From Buxus sempervirens (lineage: Eukaryota; Streptophyta; Magnoliopsida; Buxales; Buxaceae): a DNA stretch of 64,000 nucleotides. Shown piece by piece: positions 1 through 13,310 of the stretch. The notes below the pieces were generated by a model. The model worked only from the letters and a program-made list of their open reading frames with translations, made no database searches and was not told the DNA's origin. Each line of letters opens with the position of its first letter. The first letter of the stretch is position 1. Location of the stretch: NCBI GenBank assembly GCA_947561395.2, contig OX387186.1, positions 2,448,835-2,512,834 of the forward strand. Direction: 5' to 3'. The position numbers and the translations under genes are program-made.

Positions 1-2
1 TT

Positions 3-344
3 CTTATTCGGGATTCTAATGGAAAATTCTTTGGTGGTTTTAGCATACGGTTGGGTCTAGCAAATAACAACATTGCCAAAGTGGCAGCAGCTCTTGAAGG
101 AATCAAACTAGCAATCAACCTTGATATCAAACACATATACATTGAAGGAGACTCACCAAACACTATTAGGTGGCTTCAAGGGGATTCAAGGCTCATTCCT
201 AGGAGGGTTGAGAATCTAGTTCAGCAGGTTAATTAAAATTGTTCTACACAACTTCAATTCACTATCTTTCTCCCATTGTTTTAGAGGCAAATCAGGCAGC
301 AGATGATATTGTAAACTATGCAATTTCTAATTATTCTTGTACTT
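3..344 (+). pseudogene. RNase H-like (RVT_3) fragment of a plant L1-type retroelement
   Basis: One open frame from base 3 to the stop near 236 reads as the plant RNase H-like domain often found at the end of non-LTR retroelement polyproteins: IRDSNGKFFGG, then a helix with AAALEGIKLA, then the acidic strand IEGDSPNTI. After a frame change the usual tail EANQAAD (284-304) follows, ending near 344. The 5' part lies outside the window or is missing. The frame change and lack of reverse transcriptase mark it as a relic. A host RNase H-like protein of the same superfamily is the alternative. Confidence 0.7.
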
Positions 345-450
345 GGTTTAGAACACTCCAGATTTTCTTCACTTTTTTTGAGGGATGATGACATGTTCCA
401 TTCCACTCCTAGGAGTGTTTGTTTTTTATTAATACATTTCAACGTTTATC

Positions 451-451
<1 letters not shown>

Positions 452-487
<36 letters not shown>

Positions 488-596
488 GCGTGTGTAAAAT
501 TTATCATAATATATATGTGTGTGTGCGCACATGTGCGTGTGTGTCTGTGTCTCTGTGTGCCCGTGCACATGCGTGCGTGCGTGCGTGTGTGTGTGT
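452..596. repeat. (TA)n and mixed (TG/CG)n microsatellites
   Basis: A pure TA run at about 456-481 is followed, after a short spacer, by a tract of almost strictly alternating purine and pyrimidine (tg, gc, ca steps) to about 596. It lies just 3' of the F-box exon 1 splice donor, i.e. in that gene's putative first intron. Alternating tracts of this kind can adopt left-handed DNA. Confidence 0.85.
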
Positions 597-631
597 GAAA
601 GAGGAAAAAAATCTAGTTTCAAGCTTATCAC

Positions 632-1582
632 CTTGAGAAGATAACTACAGATTGTCAGACTCTTTGCATGTTTGACGGCCTTAAGAATATCACAAAGCTG
701 AACTGAGCATCGGGTAAAGTGAAATTGGAGCCCAAAATCCAACACAACCTCTACTAACTCCTCTAGTTTTCCAATTTCAAACATCACAATTTGGCCGAAG
801 TAGTCCAAATATTTCAGTTTCGGTGCAGATATCTCAATCCCAAACATTAAGGGCATGCAACCCCTAATAATCAGCCTCTCAAGTCTTATGCAGGAAGGAA
901 TATGGAGTTTCTCCACTATGCGGCAATTCACCAGACTCAAGACCTCCAGAAGAGGGCAGCTAGTTTTCAAATTGCACATTATGTCCATGGTAAAGCATGT
1001 CCTTGTTAATGACAAGCTCCTGAGTGCATTAAAATTCTGCAGAGTAAATCTTCTTAGATTACAGAAGTTCAAGGTTAATACCTGCAATGCTTTGTTCTCA
1101 ATGTTAAAGTCTGGTAGTTCAAAATGACGTCCATAAGAAGAGGGATAAGATATAAGGAGCTCTTCATCAGAAAAGTTGAGATTGAGTTCTTTAACGCTTC
1201 TTGTGAGCACCAGCTTGATCCACTTCTCAATGTAGTGATCATATTTAGATTCATAGTGCACATGAAGGCTGAACTTGAGAAGTTCTGGCTGCATCAAGCG
1301 AGGTAGTGTTGTGTGGACGTACTCAATAAATCTCTTCCTCTCCCTTTTCTTCATCTTCAAAATCCTGGCAGCGTCTCTACCATTCTGCAATAGGTAACTG
1401 TTGAGACGTGACTCGATAAAACGATTCTCATCAAATTCTAGAGTCCTTGAGAAGACCCACAAATGGAACCATTGCTTTGAAAGAGAGCAAAGCCTCACTG
1501 CATCAATGAAAGGCAGATAAGAAATAATCAGAATCATCAACGCTTCTGGAAGTTGAGTAATCATCTTGTTGGTGTTCTGCAC
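632..1582 (-). CDS. F-box/LRR protein, first exon only (partial gene)
   Basis: The frame starts MQNTNKMITQLPEALMILII and encodes an F-box (about residues 7-45: LP..ALMILIISYLPF..AVRLCSLSKQW) followed by degenerate leucine-rich repeats (LQVLTLNFCNL, LRSLSLTRTCF, CPLLEVLSLVNC). F-box proteins of this plant family are substrate receptors of SCF ubiquitin ligases. The exon probably ends at 632, after SYLLK, at an AAG|GTGATA donor. This is the same place and phase as in the complete paralogue at 4408-6309, where SYMLQ ends exon 1. Open frame continues past the donor only as translated TG microsatellite. Exons 2 and 3 (the rest of the LRRs and FBD) are not seen before the window edge, so the gene is either cut by the window or truncated. 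The exon itself has no visible lesion. Confidence 0.75.
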
Positions 1583-4407
1583 GTTCCTTGATGACCTTGA
1601 GCGAGGAGCAAAGAAACTATGCTTCCACTTTAATCGAGAAGAAATGAAGTTTAGGTCTGGAGTCCCAAAACTTCAATGTTTGTAACGTCAAGAAAGAGAG
1701 AGAGAGAGAGATTTAGGAATCTTTACACGTTCTTTCAAGTTGGCTTTTCTTCTAGCAGCACATTGATTTTCCTCATTATGGTAATCTTACATTAAATACA
1801 GAATCTTCCTTTACCATATTTGGAAATAAATCATTAAATCTGTGAGTTGGAGGAGTCTCTAATCCACCATTTTCTCATTCCTCATCAATGTTCAGGGGAG
1901 GGAATATTACATATTGCTCCTAAACAGTCCTTTTATATATACTTCCAGTAACAATATGAACGAAAACGTTGAGGAATTTTTCTATGTTCTTCGCTATAAG
2001 ACTTTCAGTTTGGCTTGGCATGTATTTTTATCTTGGATGTATATACAAGAATTTCGGATATCACAGCTAAAGTTCGGAGTACTGTGCTAGTAAATTTTGC
2101 TTGAAAACTTTCAGAATTGTGAATCACCAATTTGATGCCTGTTACTGGAATTTTCATTGATCTCAAGCTGTTGTTCCAAAAGGAAAAAATTTGACAGATA
2201 CCCGACTGGAATCATAAATTTCAACAGCTTCCAATTTGGGTACATGTAAGTTGATCTTATACCAAACTCTAATAAAAGAAAATTGACTTTAAAATTCGAG
2301 TGGACAATGCTTCTTGGGAGCTTATATTCAAGCAAAGGCTCCACTGTGCCATGAATCTCAAGTAGAGATCAATGAGATTCTTGGTTGGGCTTTGTGGCGG
2401 GATTATTTGGGTGAATCATAAGCTCCTTGGAACAAGCACGTACTTTTAGGTAATGCAAACTCGGGATCACAAGAGTACAGTGAAATGAACTAGGGTTGGA
2501 AGAAACTAGGGTTTCTAGGGTTTAAATTGATTCAATGTTATGTGGGCCTTAAACAGAAGGATAGAGTGTTAAAAGCAAACTTAACGAAGGAATCAGTCAC
2601 TTACTTCTGTAAAGATGACAAGTAGCCCCCTAAATCTCTCCAATCCTCAATAGCTATGGAACTTAAATACTAACTCTTAACTTTTCTTACCTAAAACCAG
2701 ATAAAAATAATCCTTCTAATGACTACTTGTTAACTACACACACAATCGTCTATAGAGACCTGCTTAGATTCCTTCAAGGACACTGATACTTCGGACTGAA
2801 AAAAAAGACAAAATCCAATCAACAGGTAATAATAATCTCTACAAAGGTGAAGAAATATGGAGTTCGATCTCTATTAGGTGACATTCCACTAGATTCAAGT
2901 AGTCCTTAAGGGGTGATCAATTGGTTTCCAAATTAGTAGACCATAAATCCAAGGTAACTAATGTCCTTTAGGTTTGATCGAGCATCAAAGCATGGAAAAC
3001 TTCAATTTGATATTATGGAGAAAATTTTTAAACTTTTAAGTGAGTTAGTATCATTTGAGTGTAAATCTCAAATTCTCTTGCAATCTTCGGAATTTTTAAC
3101 TATAGGGCATTTCTACCTAACTGGATTTTCATCCAAATAGTACAAGAAGTATGCAAAAGAAGTTTCGTCGTGCCAGTTTCAATGCCAGTTTGCACATTTT
3201 GTCCGCACTAGCTTGTCCAGCTATGCCGAAAAATTTGTAAAAAGAAAAGAAATTATAAAAACAAATAATAACTTTAAAAAAAAACTAACACTAAAATAAT
3301 GACAATGATGAATTATTATTGACAATGTGGTAAAGAATAGTTATATTTCAACCAGCACAAAGCAAAATTGCGTCAAAGCCGATTGAAAAGAGGGGATTTT
3401 AACCCCCCAAATAGAATTCCTTATCCAGTTCTTTGAAATGTTGTCTTTGAACTTTAATTTAAGTGTTTCAAATAGAAGAATTGTAAATGTCATATAATAA
3501 GATGTTTCTTTTAAGCTTGAACCTATTATGAAAACAATTTTTATTTTATTTTATGTGCACATAGTTCATAATTAACAATTGATCACTACATAAATTTATT
3601 TTTTAAAATTTAAGGAATTCTTAGCATTAATATTGATATTAAAAATATTAGCCATCTTGAAAGGAAACGCAAGGTATAGTCAATTCAGCTCACCATACAA
3701 AAAAGATGAACTAAAAGAGAAAGTCACTGAAATTTTTTCTATGAAAAAGGGCTAGCAATGAAGAAATTAGTCATGATAAACAACTTAATAAGCATTCTAA
3801 ACAAGACATGCTAAGAATCACACTACAAACTTTTTTTTTCCATCACTTGTTTTGTGTTCTCAAAACATTTAGATGACCTATATGCATGAACAAAATTTAA
3901 TCTATAGCTGATCATGGTCATCCAAGCATTTATATTATCTTAATGTTCCAACAGCATCAGATGATAACCTTCATGGAATCTTTTCCTTGGAATTCTAAAA
4001 GTTGTTTTATATTAATATAGCTTTTGCACATAGAGAAAATTAATTTAAAAAAAAACAACAGAAGGGAAAAAACTTTTTTGATTTTCACTACTCTTCTTTT
4101 ACTGTGAGGAATCATTATGCATGTCCAATTTCATCATTATTTATAATGGCAAATGAATGACATATGCAGTATAAATGTTGAAAAGTTCATGCATGTTAAC
4201 AGATACAATCAATTGGATCACTGATGACAATTGAAGAGATGAACTACTGACAAAGCCAGCATATATATCTTACGATATATAAAAAGGAAGATCTCAGTTC
4301 AGTTGTGACACTAACAGAAAAATATCCATTGACAAAAGCAACAAACACGCCAAAAACAAGTCAGGAATTAATAAAATAACAAGCATATTTCTAACACAGA
4401 TTCCAAT
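1583..4407. other. Intergenic region between the F-box paralogues
   Basis: About 2.8 kb of AT-rich DNA. It holds a (GA)n run near 1688-1712, which would lie in the 5' leader or promoter of the upstream F-box gene. Short ORFs are present (for example minus 2111-2344), but they match no family I recognise and lack coding character. No RNA gene was seen. Confidence 0.6.
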
Positions 4408-6309
4408 TTAGGTGATTAACACCTGAACAAACGCAGAAGCTCGCTTAACCTCCAGCAAGCTTCTAGCATTTTGTGCATATATTTCCGGATCTCCACCATT
4501 AGGATCGATTTCCTTTGATGTATCAATAGTGATCCTTTCCAGCACGTGACCCCTTCTGAGGAAGTACCTCAGTAGCTGCATTTCGTTATAGTGCCCTTTA
4601 AAGCCCTTTATTTCCACCACCTTCAGCTCTCTTTGGACACAGTTGATAAACAATAAACTTGCACTCCAAAATAACTGCTGCGAAGATCGGTACGGAGGTT
4701 CATAACCCTGAAATGACAATGTAATTGAAAGTTTATCATCAAAAAACACTTCAAACTAAGAATATAAAGTGTTCAAGTAAAGTCATTATTTTTTCAGAGG
4801 TACTCACATGAAGATTTCTTATGGCTCCAATTTCAATTGAAAGAATCTTCAAAAAGGGGCAAGTCTTGAGCATGAACGCAACCCCAGGTAATTCATTCAT
4901 GTGCAATGCCGTTTTCAATATCAAGTGCCTTACTCCATAAAGTGCTGGCACCATGCCCAAAGGTTCAGTCCCAGAAGGTAGAACCTTAGAAACATAGAGA
5001 ATTTAATCAACAAGCTTATATAAAGTTTTCCTCCCAATATTGTAATTGTATATGCTCCTTAATGTGGACTAATTAATTAATACATTCACATGAATTCTTA
5101 AACAAAAATGAAAAATTTCTTCACTAGAAGGTATGATAGTTGGAGTTTTCTTCCTTCAATCCCATGATAGCAAAAGTGACTTCCCTCAAATTAAAAGTAG
5201 TGATATAATTACCTAAAAAAAATTACATAGTAAGACAAAATGCATAACTAAAGGTAATGATAGTGAAAGAGAGGACAAGTATTTGATCCAAGCAATAAGG
5301 GAAGCAAGCTCGAATTATTTTTATTACGTATACTTACTGCCGTTACTTATTTCCTATACGTTCTGGAATCCAAAATTATGAACTTTGAAAGGAAACATAC
5401 CTGAAGCATGTAACTACAGACGGTTAAAACCTTGATGGGGTTGATAAAATTAAGAATTTTACAAAGATGATCACCAAATTCATAAAACTCGTCTTCAACA
5501 ACTCCGAAATCAAATTCGGCCTCCTCAATGCACGAAACGTTCTCTATATCGAAAATTTGCAGAGACCCGGAATACTTGAGTGATCGAAGGTTGGATGCTG
5601 AAATTCTGATCCCGTCATAAACAGGAGAGCAGTGCTCAATGGACAAAAATGTTAGCCTCAGATTCGGGACAGAAATGTCAACATAGTCCAGGCTCCTACA
5701 TTTCTTCAGGGTAAGACTCTCGAGTAATGGGCAGTTTCTGAGCACGGATCGGAGACATGCGGTGGTCACTCTCATCCAACTCAGAGAAAGATCCCTGAGT
5801 GCACTGAAGTTTATCAAATTGTAAATCTTAACATTACAGGCAGATAACTGAAGTGATTGCAATATGCTATGTTGATACACATCAGAAGGCAAGTCAAAGG
5901 AAGCCCCGTGATCCTCAGGATCATCTCTCATCCATTCTTGATCAGAAAGTTCAAGACCAAGCTTCTTAACATGTTTTCTGATCGCAAGACCGATCCATTG
6001 CTCAATATCCGAACGGAACTCATCAGAGTACGAGACCGAGAGCCGAAATCCATGGACTTCCGGTTCCTGAAACTTGAGCATCCATTGCTGTGCAAAGCTG
6101 AACAAAGTCTGTCTTTGAATTTCCGCAGGCATGGGCTGCCTTGCAAAGAAACTCTGGTCGAACTCTATGTTGCTTGTGCAGCGCCATAAGTCCCTCCATC
6201 GCTTGGACAGGATGCATGTCCTTGCAGCCTCTTTGAAGGGAAGAAAAGAGATGATGATCAAAATGATATGGTCTGCCAAGTATGAAAACAAATCCACCTG
6301 CGGATCCAT
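4408..6309 (-). CDS. F-box/FBD/LRR-repeat protein
   Basis: Three exons join in frame: 6309-5401 (303 codons), 4984-4808 (59) and 4707-4408 (99 plus stop), giving 461 aa. Introns are GT-AG; the first donor is CAG|GTATGT and the second CAT|GTGAGT, both phase 0. The start is the ATG at 6309 (MDPQVDLFSYLAD), just before the F-box (about residues 6-48, with FLPFKEAARTCILSKRWRDLW). An upstream in-frame extension lacks family similarity. Leucine-rich repeats fill the middle (LQSLQLSAC, LRDLSLSW, CPLLESLTLKKC). Exon 2 carries the typical RHLILKTALH segment. Exon 3 carries the FBD domain (LKVVEIKGFKG, then VLERITID). The family acts as SCF E3 substrate adaptors, mostly with unknown targets. The length is normal and no lesion is visible, so it looks functional. 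It is a tandem paralogue of 632-1582 in the same orientation. Confidence 0.9.
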
Positions 6310-9300
6310 GGCTCCAATGGTCTCGAAACGATCTACTCTGCAGATACAGAACGTAAAACACTTCAATGGAATTAGATGAAAGAGCACTCTTGAGACATGT
6401 ATTTGTAGCAGAAGAAGTTTCAGTTTTAGACGACGAGGCACCTCTCCAAGTTCAAGAAGAATTTTTGCCAAAACGAGGCACCCCTTCACGAAAATGGCAG
6501 GTCACTAAAGTCCAAACTTTCAGAATGGCAGGTTTGACACGTGTAAAATATTCCTTCGCGTTAGAAACAAGAGGTGGTTTAGGTTTAGGGTTTTCTTACG
6601 TGCATGCACCTGGGCTTATCGCTTTCTCTGGCAATTAATTCGTAATTCAAAAATCAATGTGTGTTGATATTCTCTTCTTTTTGCCCGAAATGGATTGCCT
6701 GCTGACTATGGGAGGAATCTTAAAGGGATCAAATTACATTCCTACCCTTCTTTTTTCGAGTTGAAATGGAACCCTTGGTTGGAATATCTGATGGTCCTAC
6801 GGTCAAATATGTGTTCACATAAGTTCATCAAGCCTATGTCTTTACTGTTGGACCAGCAGATGCTTCAGCTTGAGGGACCAGCGGATACGGCCTCTCCTTT
6901 TTCTACCTTAAACCTTCCTTTTTTTTTTTCCTCTCTTTTGGGGTTTGAACCAAGAACTTCTATCTCTTCGGACAAATCTTCCGGCGAACTACTATCGCCT
7001 GAAACTAATCTGTAATGTCTAAAAGAATAGAAATTATTCTCTCCCTCCCTCCTGAAACTAGCATGCAAGATCTGAAAAAATGGAAATTATCTTCTCTCTC
7101 TCTTTTTGAGGTCGCATTTTTAATCCTTTACAGCAAACTGGAAACTAAAAATATTCAACAGAAGAGATACTATTCATGCGTTCTCTATCACAAAGGTTTC
7201 CACCCAAAAGAAGAAGGAGAAAGGAGAAAAAAATTAACAAAAAAAGCTTTCTATCACAAGGATTAGAAGCTTTTGACATCAGCAAATGAGTGCAGACATG
7301 CAATCTAGCATACCCCTTTTATGCAAGGAAATCAACGGCATGGAACTAACAGGATCTAGAAAGAAGAAGGATCTAGCTATGCATGCAACAAAAAACAGAA
7401 AGAGAATACATGAAAGCAAAAGGGGAAGATTTTATCAAACCCAATAATGTGAGAATCAAGTGAGAACATACACAGAGGACTAAAGCCGGGATCAGGAGAT
7501 AGCTGATGCTATCTTTGCAGTCTTGCTTCTTCCGCCCTCTTGTTTATGAAAAGAGAGTGTCAGAAAGCGTGAGCGGTTTTTCTTGCCAAACCTTTTCTTA
7601 TATAGAGACTTGGACTCTGGTTTTTGGTATTTCTCACTCAGACCTCACCGAGGAAGCACCATTTGGTATATAAACAGCTCATTACATGGCATTTAAAGCT
7701 GGATAAAGAGCAGGGAGCAGCTATTTTTTACTAGGGTAGGATGCATGGATTTACCTGAGTGAAGATGCGAGTTAGAAGGTGTGTCTGAGAAGTTTCAGAA
7801 CTTTCATTTTTACCATTCTTTTATGTTTCTTCAAGTAGATTACCACCTTACAAAGTGATCCCTTCATGGATATACTTCTGCGATGTTCATATACGTATAG
7901 CTGCAAGTTTCAACGTTGGTGACAATGTCGCGGCCTTTTTAAGGTGGAATTTTGAAGAAAATTTTATGTTTCGACGTTTCGTACTAATTGCCTTAAAAAA
8001 AATTTATGCAGAAGAAATTCAAGATAATGGAATATCAGTGTGAGACAGTGAGAGAGATGCACAGCTCGGGAAAACCTTTTTTTTTTTAGAGAAATTTAAA
8101 ACTATGCATACTTAATGGACTTATATATCATGAGAGAATTTTGCTGAGTTATGACGACTATATATCTCAAGCAAAAGCTCATCCAAGCATTGCTCAAATG
8201 GGTTAATCCAAGCTGATGAAACTACCCAAGTACTCATGAAATTAATTGAAGGCTGGAAATAGAAAATATCTACAAAACAAGAAAGACAATATAGGTGGCA
8301 AGGCCTACTGTAACCAGTGCAGTTAAGCTCTAGAATGGCGAAGTCCAATACTCTTTTTTAATTTTTCTTCTATTACTCATAATCCCTGTCTTCGGAACTC
8401 AAAGGGACAGTAAACCAACTTATCATCATATATATAAGCTCTGGAATGCGAATGTTTTTTTCTTCCTTCTTACAGTAGTATCCATGGTGCAGCTATTTCA
8501 GGGTTCCCCCCATCCCTAACAGAAAGAAAAAAACAAAGAAAAGAAAAAGAAAGAAAGAAAGAAAGAGCTTATTCAATTATTCACAACAAACAATCTTTTC
8601 TGAAGTTTGCCATAGTTTTGCCATCGGAAAGGAAATACACTTGCACCTCTGGACCTGTTATAAATTTGCTCTTTTTGTGCCAAGAGAAAAGTGATGATTT
8701 GTCATATACCATTGCTTCAAACATCGAAAACCTTGTACATTCAATGCTTTTCATCATGCAGGTAGGCATTGCTGTTAAAATTTTACGTGTGTAGATGACG
8801 CTTGGACATTAATTCCTGCTAATTTTCACATGAAGAAGATCTTGGACAGTTGCATTGATTACTCGTTATCAAACAAATGCAATCCCAACAATGCGGATGC
8901 TAAACGAATGTTGTCAGATATGTGGACTTCAAATGCTTTAAGGCAGCTTTTCCAGTATTTTTGGGACCAAAAAGAGAAACTTGTCGCTTTGCCGATTGCA
9001 ACCGAAAATGCCAGGACTTTTTAGCCGCTCTTTTTATGATGCGGGAATCTCTTGCAGAAGTGTATTATCTAGCTGACATTGCATAACATGAAAATTACTC
9101 AAAAAATAAAAGTATTCCAAGAAAATATAGATGATCCTTTTGCATTTTCATCACTCAAAACTGGAATTTGTAAACAGTTACTAAAAGAGTGCCTTTTCTT
9201 TCTTAGAAGAAGCCATTCAAGATGTTGATAGAAAAGGAAATATTTTTGTTGAAGTATCTTAATCCAGCAGTGATCTGTATAAATGCAATTTAAAATTAGG

Positions 9301-12300
9301 AGCCTTTTTCAGCAAGCTTGAGGAATTTCGTTTAATTAGTAAAGACAACTGACAGAGGTAAATGAAAATGTACATTAGGAGCAAGCACTCACATTAATAG
9401 AGGTATTTAGAGTAAGACTCCAATTAAGGCTAGAATAAAGAAACATTATTAGACGATCCTCAATTTCAAAATGGGCTCGCTATGAATTCTTCATTAAGGC
9501 AGTGAATGTGGAAATTAAATTGTTTCATCTGCCTTTAACATCTGCAACTAATCAGTGGGAAGGAACAACAAATTGTTAATCAGTACAAGGCCTCTGAAGT
9601 AATCTAAGGTGCAGCATTATGGTTTCCTATTGAGTTGATGAAGCTAACAGAACTGGTAGCAAGTCAGAAATTCTTGTGTGTCTGGTGCATATAAGCTTTG
9701 AAGTTCTATAGTCATCCAATCCATACAAATAGCCTCCTCTCCCCAAGGAGTTAATATAGGAAACAGCCATCATCCTCAAGGACTCCAGATAGTAAATTCT
9801 AAGTGATGTGTAATCCAATCATAAAGAAAAGGAGATACAGTGGTTTTATTTAAAATTATTTGAACTAGGGTTTTTTGAGACATAAAAATTCTTTATTCAT
9901 TTCTAATAATTGAAAACATGATACCAGATACAGGAGATGTATGGCAGTCTTACATCCAAAGATATCAGCAATGTGGTCTAACATGCAGTTTTTTTTGCAT
10001 TTTACGGTAGATCCATTAAAAACAAATAATCAACTTAGAATCCCATCAAGAGATGACAATATAATCTACGCAAATAATTTATGAAGAAACTCAAGAAAGA
10101 GAGTAGGCTATGCTATTATGTTCATAGTTTAAGTGGCCACTCCTACCAACACTCCAGAATGCATGTGAAAGACCTATGAAAATTTTAATCCAAAGGAAAC
10201 CCAAAAAGCCTGCTCTTTCCAAGATCTTTATTCTAGCCCTTGATATCTCATATGTGGCTTATATCCTATGATGCTTGCACATGACATCATGGTATTCAAT
10301 ATTAATATTATCATAAATCAATCAAATACAGAACGACAAAACTGTAAGATTTTGTCAAGAATATTCATTCTAGCTAATAACAGTAATCTACCATGCAATC
10401 TACCAGTGATAAGAGAAAATACCTCTCTTGGCTATTCTTCTTTAAACAATGGCATACTAGCATTTCCAAATTGCTTGACAAGTGACAATGACTTGGATAG
10501 TGAATGACTTGTCTTTGAAATGTGGACATCAGAGGATTGGAAAGGTTGAGAGCACCTTCCAATGTTGCATGACAACAGTAGCCTGCGTATGTGATATGAT
10601 ATCCTCATTCCTGGACTATAAGGAGCCCTCCATCACAGTGCTTATCAGCCATCTTTGCACTGTCCATCTCATTGTCTAGCAAACCTCCATTGTCAAGCCT
10701 ATCTGCATCAAATGAAAGTACGTGTAATGTTACTTCGCAGATCATCCAAACATTATCATCATCATGATCAACGACTATTTCTAAATTGATGTAATTAATT
10801 AACAAAGTTTAATGATGCAGTATATGCATGTAAAATTTTTTGAACGGTAAGTGACAGGCTTCCACATGAATAAGACTGAATCAATGGAGTTAGCTAGGCA
10901 CGATGAACTTTTCAAGAATAGGGAAAGTTAACAAATACAGAAATCATTAGAAACAAAAACTTTCCTCAAATTACTATTGCAACTATCAGAAAGCTTGCCA
11001 GGAATAAATATACATCTCTTCATTTATTACATGTGAATCTCAGCACTAAAACTAAGCACAGGATCATGCTTGGACTATTTTGAAGTTCAAGCTTTTGAAT
11101 AAGTTACTGAAACATTACCTGATATATATTGAAAAATCTCAACTTTTTTCAAGTCAGGAAACATCTCTCTAACTGTGTTATTCTAAATTCCACATTCTTA
11201 GTTGTAAAAGATATAATCCAGATTATTTATAAATACTCTCCTTTCATTTGGCAATATAATTTTGAAATGGATTTTTCAAAAAAAAAAAAAAATCCTATTG
11301 AAAGAAATCTTTATTTGAAAAAAAGAAAAAAAAAAGATCCTATCATCTGAATATGTATAGTCTTCTAAATAGATTTTTTTGGAAAAAAATCCATCTATAC
11401 CTGACATCAACATATATAGTTATAAGATCTCTATTCATTTCAAAAAACCTATTGAAAGAAATCAGATATAGATCCTCTCTAAATTAACAAGGAAGTTAAG
11501 GAACCAAATAGAGTTCCTCAATCTGAGTTCAAAGATCACAGCCTGTCAACAAAGGCTTCAAAAATGGTTATTGGTGCTTGTTTAAGACTTCATTGGTGAA
11601 CTTGCAGAATTGTGAGAGTATACCCAATTGTTAGTAAAAATAGCAAAAATCCGAAATTATAGAAAATTCAAAATTAAAACATAAAATTTTTCTAGATGTT
11701 GAAAAGTTCCAAAATTTGATGAATCTTTTGAAATATAAAATCATTTCTACATTCTATACATCGTTGTGCAAATATCATGACAAAGAAAAATCATCTCTAC
11801 ACTGCTCTCATCAACATCATCAAACATTTAGCAAAAGTTGCCTAGTTAATATACATGCTTTGGGCAACCACAAAAAGTTGATTATTTACTAAAGTTTTTC
11901 TGGAACTTCATTGATAATCAGATTCGCACATTTGACAATTCATCTTAAAACTTGTCAATCAGATAACTTACAAACTTATACAGCATTAATTTGTTGACTG
12001 ATGCACAACAAGAATGGATTTCTTACTATCATCTTCTAGTTTCTTCCTTCTGAAGACATGTACAAAGAAGGTTCAAAATACTATCATATCTGTATAGCTT
12101 CATCGTTTCAAAAGAGTATCACACTATTAAGCTAGGTTTATATTCTAAATAACCTATAAGCACATATTGCCACAACCCTAGAAGGAACTGAAAAATCAAA
12201 ATCACTAATGAATGCAAGCATCTTAAACAAAAGTGATGAACATACAGCACGAGAATCTTGGCCAATTTCAAAAACCATCATAACAAGTTTGAGCAAAGAC

Positions 12301-12380
12301 GACCAATTGGGCAATGTCGCAGGGATGACCATGGTGTCCTCTTGCAACTGGTTGAGTTATATAGAAATAAAACCCAAACC
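6310..12380. other. Long gene-poor stretch
   Basis: About 6 kb without a gene I can name. The first kilobase is the F-box promoter side. A purine-rich run (aaag repeats) lies near 8535-8565 and poly-A tracts near 11278-11335. Several short frames have some coding flavour but no family match: minus 9627-9818 (contains SLGRGGYLYGLDDY), minus 10605-10720 (contains DADRLDNGGLLDNEMD) and plus 8830-9024. They could be exons of an unrecognised or decayed gene on the minus strand. Confidence 0.5.
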
Positions 12381-12389
12381 CTTTCGCTT

Positions 12390-13310
12390 AACCAAGCTCC
12401 TCAACAGAACTAGATTGTGGTTCTGAAGGTCCAAACGAACCGTGATTCATATTAAAAGAGCCAGTACGAACTCTTGTCTGAAAGAGTTCCATCCCGATCA
12501 TTATGCCACCAGAATTCAATACCAATTGGACAGCAAACAAGTATTAATAAGGAAACCGCAGCCTTCAGCTTGAGTAGGTTGTTCATGGTGAACCGGAGGA
12601 TGAACTAATGCGTAAGCACCCTCCCGTTCCTACCACCGTGTGTTTCATTGCCGATAAGAGTATCAGCAGCAGCAACAAGGGCAGCACCACAAAAGCCGGA
12701 ATCCAATCGTTACCCACATCGTTTCCTCGCTAGCTTCATCGGCTAGAACAAATTTTTTTGTGTAATCTGATATAGTTTCATTACATCAAACGAAGTTATG
12801 ATACTAACTCCAATTTTGTAAAAAAAAAAAAAAAGATCGAATTGAGAAAGAAATTAAACAAGAATGATTCAAGTGCTTTTGAACTCACAATCAAACCAAG
12901 ATACTGATCCAAAATCAAATTAAGACCGAAATGGGAAGAATCATCAAGTACCAGAAGTGTGAAATGGGAGTAAATCAACGATCTGAGCATTTCTTCCAAG
13001 ACGCCTAGCGGAATAAGAAGTGATTAGACTGGACCCTTTTTGAGTTTGAGGAAGGACATCACGTTCGTAACCCTATCCGAGTTTTCTGGACGATTTTCTA
13101 GTACTTCGAGCAAACCCGGATTGTCGTGGCTAAGCATGCGTCGTGCGAGAACACGTCGATGCGTTCAGATAGTGGTGATAACGAAGATGAGGAAGCCATG
13201 GATGTGAAAGAATCAATAGCGCCTGAAACTGTGGATTATGAATCTATGATATCGTCGTTAAAGATACACTTCGTGCTGCTCTGCTGCTCCAGGTGAACAA
13301 GCGCTTTTCC
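12390..13310. other. Unidentified coding-like remnants on both strands
   Basis: On the minus strand, 12423-12550 reads as a hydrophilic C-terminus-like frame (contains MIGMELFQTRVRTGSFN, ending SSVEELG and stop). About 12640-12740 reads as a strongly hydrophobic segment (PAFVVLPLLLLILL). On the plus strand, 13160-13292 opens with MRSDSGDNEDEEAMDV, an acidic stretch typical of protein N-termini, and runs into a possible CAG|GTGAAC donor. None joins into a recognisable protein. It may be a decayed gene or a non-coding transcript. Confidence 0.25.

Noticed and set aside
449-631. C-terminal extension of the first F-box frame (His-Thr and Tyr-Ile repeats)
   Set aside because: It is translated microsatellite; a splice donor at 632 matches the exon end of the complete paralogue.
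6310-6489. Upstream in-frame extension of the second F-box protein
   Set aside because: No family similarity before MDPQVDLFSYL, and the F-box normally starts within the first residues.
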